64,000 bases of DNA, from contig NZ_BSPP01000007.1 of NCBI RefSeq assembly GCF_030161095.1, positions 496,920 through 560,919 of the forward strand, in the 5' to 3' direction. The DNA comes from Cypionkella aquatica (lineage in GTDB: Bacteria; Pseudomonadota; Alphaproteobacteria; Rhodobacterales; Rhodobacteraceae). Made by a program: the position numbers and the translations under genes. Within the stretch, counting starts at the first letter, position 1. Each line of letters opens with the position of its first letter. The notes under the pieces were generated by a model that did not search any database, was not told the DNA's origin, and saw only the letters and a program-made list of their open reading frames with translations. Positions 43,973-52,429 of this stretch are shown here, one piece after another.

Positions 43973-44512
43973 TTACTTCGGCGTGACCATCATCACCATT
44001 TGGCGGCCTTCCAGCCGTGGCATCGATTCGATCTTGCCAGCCTCGCCCACATCCGCAGCGACGCGGTGCAGCAGTTCAAGGCCAAGTTCCTGGTGCGCCA
44101 TCTCGCGGCCACGGAAGCGCAGGGTGACTTTCACCTTGTCGCCTTCATCAAGGAATTTCAGCACCGAGCGCATCTTCACGTCATAATCATGCGTGTCGGT
44201 GCCGGGGCGGAATTTGATCTCTTTGATCTCAATGATGTGCTGCTTCTTGCGGGCCTCGGCCTCACGTTTCTGCTGCTCATATTTGAACTTGCCGAAATCC
44301 ATGATTTTGCAAACGGGTGGCTCGGCATTCGGCGAGATTTCCACCAGATCAAGCCCAGCTTCCTCGGCCATCTGCATCGCGCGGGCGGGGGTGACCACGC
44401 CGACGTTTTCACCATCCGCGCCGATCAGGCGAATCTCGGGCGAGCGGATGCGATCATTGATGCGCGGGCCGGTTTCGCGTTGCGGCGGGGCATTGTGGGG
44501 TCTGCGGGCTAT
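43973..44512 (-). CDS. infC: translation initiation factor IF-3, apparent ATA start codon
   Basis: 179 residues from an ATA codon at 44512: [19 protein letters not shown]. The IF3 N-domain (about 18-85: [35 protein letters not shown]) is linked by [18 protein letters not shown] to the C-domain. AAAGGA lies 8 bases before the ATA, and no ATG/GTG/TTG lies between it and conserved sequence. infC commonly uses ATT/ATA-type starts so that IF3 represses its own translation. rpmI and rplT are not adjacent. An upstream ORF extension to 44623 has no ribosome site. Confidence 0.93.
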   Translation of the reverse strand: MARRPHNAPPQRETGPRINDRIRSPEIRLIGADGENVGVVTPARAMQMAEEAGLDLVEISPNAEPPVCKIMDFGKFKYEQQKREAEARKKQHIIEIKEIKFRPGTDTHDYDVKMRSVLKFLDEGDKVKVTLRFRGREMAHQELGLELLHRVAADVGEAGKIESMPRLEGRQMVMMVTPK

Positions 44513-44729
44513 GGTGGTGGTCCTTTGAATGGTTATCAGCCCGCGCAAGATAGTCGCGGCGGGGCCAAGCTTCAACCTGAAAAGCCATGGAAATGGTGCA
44601 TGATCTGCCTGTTTGGCAAGCAATCGTCACGCATCGCCGCGGCGGGCACCCTGTGCAGGTCTTTTCTTTTGCGACAGATTCTGTCATAGCCCGGTTAACC
44701 GAAGGCTAATCGGTATTGGGAGAATGAAT

Positions 44730-45260
44730 ATGAACAAGAACGTCCTTATCGGCATCGTGCTGATCGCTCTGGCTGGCGCTGGCTATTATCAGTTCAGCAT
44801 GAAGCCTGCTCAGGAAGCGGCAGTGGCGGCAGCGGCGGAAGCCAAAGCAGCAGAAGAAGCCGCAACCAAAGCAGCAGCAGATGCGGCTGCGGCAACCCAG
44901 AAAGCCGCCGATGATGCGGCAGCGGCAGCAACAGCGGCAGCAACCGAAGCAGCAGCCACGGCGACCGCTGCGGCCAATGACGCGGCAGCAGCCACCACCG
45001 AAGCTGCGGGCGCTATGGCCGAAGCCACCACCGAAGCAGCAGGCGCTATGACCGAAGCTGCAGGCGGCATGGCCGCAGATGCAATGGCAGCGCTGGACCC
45101 GGCAAACTTTGACGCGGCCAAGGTCAATGCGATGATCGACGCCTCGGCTTTGGATGCGTCGCTGAAAACCTCGCTGAAAGCCGGCGTTGATGCCGCTGCA
45201 GCCGACCCGAGCAAAGTTGCCAGCGCTTTGGCCGCAGTGAAAGCCGCTTTGGGCATGTAA
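44730..45260 (+). CDS. membrane-anchored Ala-rich protein of unknown function
   Basis: 176 residues. One N-terminal membrane helix (about 5-20: VLIGIVLIALAGAGYYQFSM) is followed by a long Ala/Glu/Thr helix (about 27-120) built from repeats such as AAAATEAA and TEAAGAM, then an ordered C-terminal part DPANFDAAKVNAMIDASALDASLKTSLKAG. It is probably an inner-membrane-anchored periplasmic coiled coil. GGGAGA lies 7 bases ahead of ATG 44730. It echoes the Ala-rich repeat of the OmpA-family protein 2 kb away but is not its paralogue. Strong terminator follows. Confidence 0.7.
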   Translation: MNKNVLIGIVLIALAGAGYYQFSMKPAQEAAVAAAAEAKAAEEAATKAAADAAAATQKAADDAAAAATAAATEAAATATAAANDAAAATTEAAGAMAEATTEAAGAMTEAAGGMAADAMAALDPANFDAAKVNAMIDASALDASLKTSLKAGVDAAAADPSKVASALAAVKAALGM

Positions 45261-45281
45261 TCTGCCGTAAAGCAACAATCG

Positions 45282-45315
45282 GGCCGCGCTGGGGTAACCC
45301 AAGCGCGGCCTTTTT
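45282..45315 (+). terminator. terminator of the Ala-rich membrane protein gene
   Basis: GGCCGCGCT-GGGG-TAA-CCCAAGCGCGGCC (45282-45310) followed by TTTTT. Because the RES toxin gene converges here, it may serve both strands. Confidence 0.85.
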
Positions 45316-45824
45316 CATTTCAAGCGCAGTTCGCTGTCGATCAGCGTCAGATTGGGCCAGTGCCACAGCACCAGATTGCGTGCATCGGGCGCGGTGCCTT
45401 TGGCGTAAGACGGCACAATCAGGCCATGGTATCCGGCAGCGATCAGGCTTTCGGCGATGTCTTGTGCGCGTGACGTGCCGCGGCTGTGCATTTGCAAGCG
45501 CCAATCATCCGCCGCCAGATCCGCCAAAGCGATGCCACGCGCCGCCAGATGCGCTAGGTTGGTTGCATCAAAGATATCCGTCAGATCAGCGGTGTAGCTG
45601 ACCAGAGTCACCGGCTCGAACGGGCGGCCGATCTGATTGGCCTCGGCCACCGCCCCCATCACCGACATCGCCGTATAAAGCGCCGCGCGGCCCTTGGCGT
45701 TAAAGCGCCCGCCATGGCGCTTGGCACCTTCCCCCGACAAAGGATCGCGCGCCCAGATCGGGTTGAGCGCGCGGTAGAGCGGGCCCTTATAGGCGCAGGA
45801 CGGTTCAGGCAAAGCCGCCCGCAT
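45315..45824 (-). CDS. RES domain toxin (NAD+-degrading)
   Basis: 169 residues. The RES signature set is visible: YRALNPIWARDPLSGEGAKRHGGRFNAKGRAALYTAMSVMGAVAEA (Arg, Gly-Gly-Arg-Phe-Asn, Tyr, Glu). Characterised RES toxins cleave or phosphorolyse NAD+ and stop growth. It is translated after and overlaps its antitoxin gene by 20 bp, the standard order for Xre-RES pairs. The residue set for catalysis looks complete, so it is probably active. Confidence 0.88.
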   Translation of the reverse strand: MRAALPEPSCAYKGPLYRALNPIWARDPLSGEGAKRHGGRFNAKGRAALYTAMSVMGAVAEANQIGRPFEPVTLVSYTADLTDIFDATNLAHLAARGIALADLAADDWRLQMHSRGTSRAQDIAESLIAAGYHGLIVPSYAKGTAPDARNLVLWHWPNLTLIDSELRLK

Positions 45825-46155
45825 CCACCGCGTCGATGTAATCCATCACATCGGCCGCCTTCCCATCCTGCAGCAAACGCGCAGGCGTCATGCCGCCAAA
45901 ACCCGGCAGCGGTTCAGATCGGAACCACGCATAGGCCACCAAGCCCGAACCAAAACGCGGCGTCAGGCGGTTGATGATTTCCACCATCTCACGCAGGCGG
46001 GTCTGGGTTTTCGCCGAAGCCAGCCGATCCTTGCGCGCAATCGCATCGCGACCAAGCCCGGCGGTGCGGGCGATTTCATCTTGGGTGGTCAGCCATTCCT
46101 CTGCCAGCAGCCGGGGCTGGAACAGGGATTTTTCGGAAAAGGCAAGGATGTTCAT
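45805..46155 (-). CDS. Xre/MbcA/ParS-type antitoxin (DUF2384)
   Basis: 116 residues. An N-terminal helix-turn-helix (about 12-45: LLAEEWLTTQDEIARTAGLGRDAIARKDR) and the C-terminal DUF2384 part (RFGSGLVAYAWFRSEPLPGFGGMTPARLLQDGKAADVMDYIDAVDAGGFA) are typical of RES antitoxins. It neutralises the RES toxin and represses the operon through the palindrome just upstream. GGAGG precedes ATG 46155. The frame reaches 46209 but without support. Confidence 0.88.
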   Translation of the reverse strand: MNILAFSEKSLFQPRLLAEEWLTTQDEIARTAGLGRDAIARKDRLASAKTQTRLREMVEIINRLTPRFGSGLVAYAWFRSEPLPGFGGMTPARLLQDGKAADVMDYIDAVDAGGFA

Positions 46156-46172
46156 AGCGGCCTCCATGCAGA

Positions 46173-46192
46173 TTGACGCGTATATACGCCAA
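46173..46192. promoter_or_regulatory. palindromic operator of the RES-Xre operon
   Basis: GCGTATATACGC (46178-46189) is a perfect 12-bp palindrome inside a larger near-symmetric TTG...CAA (46173-46192), 18 bp ahead of the antitoxin start. It fits binding by the dimeric antitoxin. Confidence 0.6.
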
Positions 46193-46244
46193 TCTGCGTG
46201 GAAAGTCAAAGGGCAGTGCAGGGCCAGTATGAAACGGCTTGGCG

Positions 46245-47063
46245 TCAGATCCCGTCGCCGACGAAGGCTTTTTCGACCACAAATTGTTTGGGGTCAGAAT
46301 TGGCACCTTCATGCAGACCAAAACCTTCGAGGATGGCTTTGACATCGACGTTGAAGGCAAGGCTGCCACAGACCATGGCGCGGTCTTCTTCCGGGTTCAT
46401 TTTCGGCAGGCCAAGATCGGCAAAGACCTTGCCGGATTGCAGGTTGTCGGTGACGCGGCCCATGTGGTGGAAGGGCTCCCGCGTCGTGGTGGGGTAGTAG
46501 CGCAGCTTGTCACCGACCAATTCGCCGATCAGCGGATCATCTGACAGGCTTTCCACCAAAGCCTGACCATAGGCAAGTTCGGCCACTTCGCGGCAGGTGT
46601 GCATCATGATGACTTGGTCGTACTTCTCATAGGTTTCCGGCTCGCGCAGAAGGCTTGCGAAAGGGGCAAAGCCAGTGCCGGTCGACAAAAGCCATAGGCG
46701 CTTGCCGGGCAGCAGGGCGTCATGCACCAGCGTTCCGACCGGCTTGGGGCGCAGGATAATCTCATCCCCGACCTTGATGTGCTGGAGTTTCGAGGTCAGC
46801 GGGCCATCCGGCACCTTGATCGAGTAGAACTCCAGCTCTTCATCCCAAGCGGGCGAGGCGATGGAATAGGCGCGCAGCAGGGGTTTGCCAGTATCGCCCA
46901 TCAAACCGATCATCACGAATTCGCCCGAGCGGAAGCGCAGGGTTTTCGGGCGGCTGACGCGGAAGGAAAACAACCGGTCCGTCCAGTGTTTCACCGAAGT
47001 GACGGTCTGAGCGTCGGGCAGGTGCGGTTTGGCGGTGATGGTCGGCTCGGCGGTTGCGGACAT
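46245..47063 (-). CDS. fpr: ferredoxin/flavodoxin-NADP+ reductase
   Basis: 272 residues. The FAD motif RAYSIASP near 65-72, GTGFAPFASLL near 117-127 and the NADP-binding YPTTTREP / VCGSLAFNVD segments match FNR of the Fpr type. It supplies electrons from NADPH to ferredoxin, suited to the ferredoxin-dependent sulfite reductase encoded by this operon. The gap to the DUF934 gene is 97 bp. ATG 47063 is preferred; ATG 47096 is in frame. Confidence 0.92.
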   Translation of the reverse strand: MSATAEPTITAKPHLPDAQTVTSVKHWTDRLFSFRVSRPKTLRFRSGEFVMIGLMGDTGKPLLRAYSIASPAWDEELEFYSIKVPDGPLTSKLQHIKVGDEIILRPKPVGTLVHDALLPGKRLWLLSTGTGFAPFASLLREPETYEKYDQVIMMHTCREVAELAYGQALVESLSDDPLIGELVGDKLRYYPTTTREPFHHMGRVTDNLQSGKVFADLGLPKMNPEEDRAMVCGSLAFNVDVKAILEGFGLHEGANSDPKQFVVEKAFVGDGI

Positions 47064-47160
47064 GCGGATGCTCTCAGAGTTATTTGGCGTGGGCATACAA
47101 GGTTTGCGGGCTTGCGCAACAAAAACGTCAGCGCGGGCTTGCAGCCTCGGCTAAGGCGGA

Positions 47161-47565
47161 TCAGGCGCGCAGGCGGGCCTGATAGTCATGGGCTTTCCAG
47201 TCGGCGCGGAATTTCCACTGCGCTTCGGGCTGGCGAGCGGCCATTTCATCGGGGATTTCGACATCGTCAAAACCGGTGCGGCGTGCCATCGGATATTGGT
47301 CGGCGATCACCGGGCCCATAGCGCGCAGATGGCCTTTATACCCCAGCGCGCGCAGGCGGTGGCCGATGGTGAAGGCGCGGCCGTCGGAGAACGCCGGGAA
47401 GGCGATGCGGATCAGGGTGAGGTCGGCCAGATAGGGCAGCAGAGCCTCGGGCGCGTCGGTGTGCAACAGATCAACCGCGCCTTTGTGGCTGGCGATTTCG
47501 GCCAGCGGCACGGCGGTAACTTCAGGGGCGGGCGAGAAGCCCAGATCGGTGACGAGAACGCTCAT
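47161..47565 (-). CDS. DUF934 protein of the sulfite-reduction operon
   Basis: 134 residues, matching the DUF934 pattern VPLAEIASHKGAVDLLHTDAPEALLPYLADLTLIRIAFPAFSDGRAFTIGHRLRALGYKGHLRAMGPVIADQYPMARRTGFDDVEIPDE. The family occurs almost only beside cysI/cysH and is proposed to aid sulfite reduction or electron delivery. Start overlaps the cysH stop (ATGA). Confidence 0.88.
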   Translation of the reverse strand: MSVLVTDLGFSPAPEVTAVPLAEIASHKGAVDLLHTDAPEALLPYLADLTLIRIAFPAFSDGRAFTIGHRLRALGYKGHLRAMGPVIADQYPMARRTGFDDVEIPDEMAARQPEAQWKFRADWKAHDYQARLRA

Positions 47566-48311
47566 GCGGCGCTATCCTTTCTGATCGGAACGGCTTTGCC
47601 ATTGATAAAATGGATGCCACATTCAGTTTTATCCTGACCGCGCCAGCGGCCCGAGCGGGGGTCTTCGCCGGGCGCAACTTTGCTGGTGCAAGGCGCGCAG
47701 CCGATCGACGGAAAGCCTTGGGCGACCAGCGGATGCCGGGGCAGGCGGTTGTTGATCATGTATTCCTCAAGATCCTCGCGGCCCCAATGCGCCAGCGGAT
47801 TGACCTTGATGCGGGTGTCGCCGTCGGCCTCAAAAAACTCCACCGCCGTGCGGGTCGAGGATTGGAAGCGCTTGCGCCCGGTGATCCAGCCGTCGAACGG
47901 GGCCAAGGCACGTTCCAGTGGCTCTACTTTCCGCACGGCGCAGCAGGCATCAGTGTTGAACTGATGCAGAGTGTTGTCGGGGTCTTCAAAATTTAGCCGG
48001 GCCGGGTTGGCGCGGATGGTGCGCACATCGCAGAGGTTCAGCTTTTCTGCCAGCTCGCGCTGATAGTCTAGGGTTTCCTGAAACAGCATCCGCGTGTCGA
48101 CGAACAGCACCGGGGTTTCGGGGGCGATCACCGAAACCAGATGCAGCAGCACCACCGATTCCGCGCCGAATGACGACACAAGGGCGACTTGGCCCAAATC
48201 ATCGTCTTTCAGCGCATGTTCCAGCACCGAAGTCGCGGCATGGTGTTTATACCGCGTATTCAGCACCTTAACCCGGTCAGCGACCGAGCCTGCGGGGAAA
48301 TCACGCGGCAT
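47562..48311 (-). CDS. cysH: phosphoadenylyl/adenylyl-sulfate reductase (assimilatory)
   Basis: 249 residues. The [4Fe-4S]-type Cys pattern DACCAVRK (about 135-142) with GCAPCT (about 213-218) and the terminal ECGIH marks the APS-reductase branch of the CysH family. SFGAES near 48 is the substrate loop. It reduces activated sulfate to sulfite, the step before CysI. Start overlaps the cysI stop by 11 bases. Confidence 0.92.
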   Translation of the reverse strand: MPRDFPAGSVADRVKVLNTRYKHHAATSVLEHALKDDDLGQVALVSSFGAESVVLLHLVSVIAPETPVLFVDTRMLFQETLDYQRELAEKLNLCDVRTIRANPARLNFEDPDNTLHQFNTDACCAVRKVEPLERALAPFDGWITGRKRFQSSTRTAVEFFEADGDTRIKVNPLAHWGREDLEEYMINNRLPRHPLVAQGFPSIGCAPCTSKVAPGEDPRSGRWRGQDKTECGIHFINGKAVPIRKDSAA

Positions 48312-49971
48312 CACGTCCGCCTTCTGCGTCATAAAGCGCGGCTTTGAACGGTGCAAATCCGGCGCGGCGGTAGGTTTGCAGGAAGGTTTCCGAGGCATCC
48401 TCGCGGATTTCCAGATAGGCGCGGATGATGCGCTCGATGGCAGGCACGATCTCGTCATAGGCGAAACCTGGGCCGGTTTTCTCGCCAATGCTGGCGGTCT
48501 CGGTGCCGTCACCGCCAAGGGTGATCTGGTAGTTTTCCACGCCTGCGCGGTCCAACCCCAAGATGCCGATATGGCCGACATGGTGATGGCCGCAGGCGTT
48601 GATGCAGCCCGAGATCTTGATTTTCAGCGGGCCGACGTCGTGTTCCAGCTTGAGTTCTTCAAACCGCAGCGCGATTTCTTGCGCGACCGGGATCGAGCGG
48701 GCGGTGGCAAGCGCGCAATAATCCATGCCGGGGCAGGCGATGATATCGCTGATCAGGCCGACATTGGCGGTGCCAAGTCCCGCTTGGGTCAGGGCCGCGT
48801 GAACGGCGGGCAGGTCAGATTTATGCACATGCGGCAGGATCACGTTCTGCTCGTGGCTGATGCGCAGATCGTTGTGGCCGTATGTCTCGGCCAGATCGGC
48901 CATCACGCGCATCTGATCAGAGGTGGCATCGCCGGGGGTCTGGCCGTGGGCTTTGACGCTGATGGTGACGATGGCGTATTGGTCGTTGCGGTGTTGGGCA
49001 AGGTTGGTATCGACCCAAGCGCGGAAGCTCGGGTCGGCTTTGTAGAAGGCGTCATAGGCGTCAATGGGCGCATTGCGGAACGCCGGGGGGGCGAAGGCCG
49101 CGCGGATATCCTCCAGCAAAGCCTGATCGGCACCGCCGAATTGCGGGCGGGTTTCAAGGAAGCGTTCCTCGATCATCCGGCTGATTTCGTCGCGGCCTGT
49201 CTCATGCACGGTGATCTTGATGCGGGCTTTGTATTTGTTATCGCGGCGGCCCAGCACGTTATAGACCGACAGCACCGCCTCGACATAAGGCAGCAGATCG
49301 GCCACGGGCAGGAAATCGCGGACGGTAAATGCGATCATCGGAGTGCGGCCAAGTCCACCGCCGACCATCACTTCAAAACCCGGTTCTCCGGCGGCATTGC
49401 GGACCATGCGCAGGCCGATGTCATGCGCCTTGGTCACGGCGCGGTCATTCGGAGAGCCGGTGATGGCGATCTTGAACTTGCGCGGCAGGAACTGAAATTC
49501 CGGGTGGTCGGTGGACCATTGGCGCAGCAGTTCGGCATAGGGGCGGGGGTCTTCGATCTCGTCCGCCGCAGCCCCGGCGAAATGATCGGCGGTGACGTTG
49601 CGCACGGTGTTACCCGAGGTCTGGATGGCGTGCATTTCCACATCGGCCAAAGCGGTCAGGATCGCTGGCACGTCGGGCAGTTTCGGCCAGTTATACTGAA
49701 TGTTCTGCCTTGTGGTGAAATGGCCGTAGCCCTTATCCCAAGTGTCGGCGATCAGCGCCAGTTGCCGCATTTGGCGCGGATTGAGCGTGCCGTAAGGGAT
49801 AGCGACGCGCAGCATATAGGCGTGCAGTTGCAGATAAAGGCCGTTCATCAGGCGCAGGGGGCGGAATTCATCCTCGGTCAGCGAGCCGTCAAGGCGGCGG
49901 TTGACCTGATCGGTGAACTGCGAGACGCGGGCGCGGACGAAAGATTCGTCGAAATCAGAGTAGTTATACAT
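48301..49971 (-). CDS. cysI: nitrite/sulfite reductase, hemoprotein (ferredoxin-type)
   Basis: 556 residues. Two half-domains; the siroheme/[4Fe-4S] ligands lie in CPGMDYCALA near 408-417 and SGCINACGHHHVGHIGILG near 447-465, with a Tyr-rich N-terminal half (QFTDQVNRRLDGS). It reduces sulfite to sulfide with siroheme. It overlaps DUF2849 upstream by 8 bases. A siroheme synthase gene (cysG) often heads this operon but is not present here. Confidence 0.93.
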   Translation of the reverse strand: MYNYSDFDESFVRARVSQFTDQVNRRLDGSLTEDEFRPLRLMNGLYLQLHAYMLRVAIPYGTLNPRQMRQLALIADTWDKGYGHFTTRQNIQYNWPKLPDVPAILTALADVEMHAIQTSGNTVRNVTADHFAGAAADEIEDPRPYAELLRQWSTDHPEFQFLPRKFKIAITGSPNDRAVTKAHDIGLRMVRNAAGEPGFEVMVGGGLGRTPMIAFTVRDFLPVADLLPYVEAVLSVYNVLGRRDNKYKARIKITVHETGRDEISRMIEERFLETRPQFGGADQALLEDIRAAFAPPAFRNAPIDAYDAFYKADPSFRAWVDTNLAQHRNDQYAIVTISVKAHGQTPGDATSDQMRVMADLAETYGHNDLRISHEQNVILPHVHKSDLPAVHAALTQAGLGTANVGLISDIIACPGMDYCALATARSIPVAQEIALRFEELKLEHDVGPLKIKISGCINACGHHHVGHIGILGLDRAGVENYQITLGGDGTETASIGEKTGPGFAYDEIVPAIERIIRAYLEIREDASETFLQTYRRAGFAPFKAALYDAEGGRDAA

Positions 49972-50284
49972 TTTCAGCCTCGGTGCTCAGGTCCACTTGC
50001 TTGCCGTGCGCATAGTTGGAGGGGCCACGGGTGCGGAAGGCTTCGCGGAAATGCACAGGCTCTGGGCCGTTCGGGCCAGCTTTTGCATCGGCAAGGTAAG
50101 CGCCGACGATGACGTTGCGCTGTGCGCTGCCAAACAGCAGCCGGATCTGGGCGTGAGCCTCATCCGCGATCAACTCGGCCTCGTGATGCAGGCGTGTCCA
50201 GCGATCATCGGCGGTAAGATAAACCACGTCGCCTTCCCGCAGATCATTGGCGGTGACGACTTTGGGGATAAACTGGCGGCTCAT
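49964..50284 (-). CDS. DUF2849 protein of the sulfite-reduction operon
   Basis: 106 residues starting MSRQFIPKVVTANDLREGDVVYLTADDRWTRLHHEAELI. DUF2849 proteins sit in front of cysI in alphaproteobacteria and have no proven role. This is the first gene of the operon; its promoter region faces the Lrp-type gene and holds a good Lrp-box. Confidence 0.85.
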   Translation of the reverse strand: MSRQFIPKVVTANDLREGDVVYLTADDRWTRLHHEAELIADEAHAQIRLLFGSAQRNVIVGAYLADAKAGPNGPEPVHFREAFRTRGPSNYAHGKQVDLSTEAENV

Positions 50285-50405
50285 GCTTGCGTCCCTGTTG
50301 GGCTGGTCGGTATCGGTTGCGGCAATGCGGTAGAGGATCACCGCCACTCCTGCAAGGGCAGTCAAGCGGGGCAAGGGGTGATCCAGTGGTTTTACTCTGC
50401 CAATA

Positions 50406-50420
50406 TAGGATATTTTCCTA
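50406..50420. promoter_or_regulatory. Lrp-type binding site in the divergent sulfite operon / lrp region
   Basis: TAGGATATTTTCCTA matches the E. coli Lrp consensus YAGHAWATTWTDCTR at 13 of 15 positions, and is embedded in a 6-bp inverted repeat ATAGGA-N5-TCCTAT (50405-50421). It lies between the divergent lrp and DUF2849 genes, the obvious site for autoregulation and operon control. Confidence 0.6.
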
Positions 50421-50511
50421 TGTTTTTGCCAGTCCCCCTTGCGGATAAGGAAGAATGTTCCGATACTGCGGTGGATTAGAATGAATTTCCGCAAAGGAGG
50501 GTGTCTGGCGA

Positions 50512-50973
50512 ATGGCAGCCCAGTTGGATGAGTTGGATCGGAAAATCCTTGCCGAGTTGCAAGAGGATGCCGAGCAATCTTTGGACGAAATCGCGCGCAA
50601 AGTAGGCTCGTCGAAGACCCCGGTGTGGAACCGCATCCGGCGGATGCGCGAACAAGGCGTGATCCTGAAACAGACAGCCCTTCTGGATGCCGAAAGCCTT
50701 GGGCTGGAGGCCTGTTTCTTCGTGCTGATCCGCACCTCGCAGCACGAGGCCGACTGGCAGCACAAATTCCTGCAAGTGCTGCGAAGCCGCCCAGAAGTGC
50801 TGGAGGCGCATCGGCTGGCTGGGGATATCGACTATATCCTGAAAGTGCTGGTGAAGAATGCGCGGGCCTATGACACGTTCTATCAGGCGTTGATTTCAGA
50901 AGTGAAGATTTACAACGTGACAGCGCTTTTGAGCATGGAAGAAATCAAAGCAACGACTGTGTTGCCACTCTAG
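50512..50973 (+). CDS. Lrp/AsnC family transcriptional regulator
   Basis: 153 residues. N-terminal HTH: LDELDRKILAELQEDAEQSLDEIARKVGSSKTPVWNRIRRMREQGVI. The C-terminal RAM effector domain includes HRLAGDIDYILKVLVKNARAYDTFYQAL. It diverges from the sulfite-reduction operon, and such regulators next to cys genes are likely amino-acid or sulfur responsive controllers. GGAGG is 11-12 bases upstream of the ATG. Confidence 0.92.
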   Translation: MAAQLDELDRKILAELQEDAEQSLDEIARKVGSSKTPVWNRIRRMREQGVILKQTALLDAESLGLEACFFVLIRTSQHEADWQHKFLQVLRSRPEVLEAHRLAGDIDYILKVLVKNARAYDTFYQALISEVKIYNVTALLSMEEIKATTVLPL

Positions 50974-51023
50974 CGAAGACGAAATTCAAAACACGAATTT
51001 CAAGGGGGCTGTCTGCCCCCTTA

Positions 51024-51100
51024 CCCCAGAGGATACTTGCGCCAATGTGAAACTCAGCGCTTTGGGCTTTCATACTGGCCTAAATATCCCGGGGTGAGCC
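51024..51100. repeat. inverted pair of rhodobacterial intergenic repeats after lrp
   Basis: A plus copy CCCCAGAGGATACTTGCGCC plus AATGTGAAACTC (51024-51055) faces a minus copy at 51068-51100 that contains TTTCATACTGGCCTAAATAT and CCCGGGG. The 280-bp gap between lrp and P450 (50974-51253) holds these and otherwise nothing recognised. Confidence 0.6.
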
Positions 51101-51253
51101 CGAAGGGCGAGGGGTTGGCCCCTGGCTTTGCCCCGGCTTGAAGGGTTTGCGCTTTTTCCGACATCCTGTGCCCCCCGGACTTGATCCGGGGTTTGCCGCT
51201 TTGACCAGAGGCCCCGGATCAAATCCAGGGCGGCGTGGAGATGGCAGCCCGGG

Positions 51254-52429
51254 CTAAGTTGCCTGCACCATCAGCTTGGTGAGCCCGTGGAAGTGATAGA
51301 CGTCGCCATAGCTCGGAGCCTCGGCCAGCCGCAGTGTCGGCAGACGTTGGAACAGGATTGGCAGGGCTGCTTGCAGCTCCAACCGGGCCAGCGGCGCGCC
51401 GACGCAGAAATGCAGGCCCGCGCCAAAGCTGACATGCGGTTTGGCGGGGCGGTTTGGCTGGAATTGCCCGGGGTTTTCCCACACGCCGGGATCGCGGTTG
51501 GCCGCAGCCAGCAGCAGCGCCACCTGTTCGCCGCGATGGAACGTGTGGCCCATAACCTCGATATCCTCATATGCCCAGCGGGTGAACATATGCAGGGCGG
51601 GATCAAAGCGCAGGATTTCTTCAACGCAGGTTTCGGCATTGTCCGGCGTGACGGTATGGCCGGTTTCCAGCAGGGTTTTGACACCATTGCCGATGGTGTG
51701 CACGGTGGCCTCGTGGCCTGCGTTCAGCAGCAGGATGCAGGTGGTGATCAGCTCGTCCGTGGTCAGCTTTTCTCCGGCCTCTTCGGCGGCGATCAGGCTG
51801 GTGATCAGATCGTCACGCGGATCGGCGCGACGGGCTTCGACATATTGCCGCATGAAGGCGACGAAGGCCTCGGTCGCGGCAATTGCGCGGTCTTCGCGGG
51901 CGCGGTCGCGGCCCGCCATATACATGCCGACCATAGCGTTCGACCAGCGCAGCAGATCATCGGACATCGCTTCTGGCACGCCCAGCAGGCGGGCGATGAT
52001 GATGACTGGCAGCTTTTGGCCGAACTGCGCCAACAGATCGAACGGCCCTGCGGGGAAGGCGTCGATCAGCTGATGCGTCAGGGTCTCAACCTCGGGCAGC
52101 AGGCCCGCGATGCGGCGCGAGGTGAAGGCGCGCAGCACAAGGCCACGCAGGCGGGTGTGGCGCGGCGGCTCAAGCTCCAGCATCGAATGGGCCTCAACCG
52201 CGTAGAACGGTGCCAGATGCGGAGGGATTTTGGGTGCCAGTTCGGCAGGGGCTTCGCGGCCAAAGCGGCGGTCGCGGAAGATCGCCGAGCAGGCAGCAGC
52301 GTTGCCGGTGCAGGCCATGCCATATTCGGCCCAGTGGAAGAACGGACCTTGCGCACGGGCGCGCTCGTAAAACGGGTAGGGGTTTTGCACGAAACCCGGA
52401 TCCAAAGGCGATTGATGCAGGGTATTCAT
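51254..52429 (-). CDS. cytochrome P450
   Basis: 391 residues, a soluble bacterial-type P450. The I-helix LLNAGHEATVHTIGNG is near 230, the K-helix ExxR (EILR) near 273, and the heme-binding loop FGAGLHFCVGAPLAR near 335-349 contains the ligand Cys. No ferredoxin or reductase gene is adjacent. The start overlaps the stop of the DMT transporter gene (ATGA), so the two are one transcript. Substrate unknown; the paired exporter hints at a small organic compound. Confidence 0.92.
   Translation of the reverse strand: MNTLHQSPLDPGFVQNPYPFYERARAQGPFFHWAEYGMACTGNAAACSAIFRDRRFGREAPAELAPKIPPHLAPFYAVEAHSMLELEPPRHTRLRGLVLRAFTSRRIAGLLPEVETLTHQLIDAFPAGPFDLLAQFGQKLPVIIIARLLGVPEAMSDDLLRWSNAMVGMYMAGRDRAREDRAIAATEAFVAFMRQYVEARRADPRDDLITSLIAAEEAGEKLTTDELITTCILLLNAGHEATVHTIGNGVKTLLETGHTVTPDNAETCVEEILRFDPALHMFTRWAYEDIEVMGHTFHRGEQVALLLAAANRDPGVWENPGQFQPNRPAKPHVSFGAGLHFCVGAPLARLELQAALPILFQRLPTLRLAEAPSYGDVYHFHGLTKLMVQAT

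Noticed and set aside
48094-50112. 672-codon plus-strand frame across cysI
   Set aside because: It is antisense to siroheme-containing sulfite reductase with intact cysteine ligands, with no independent support.
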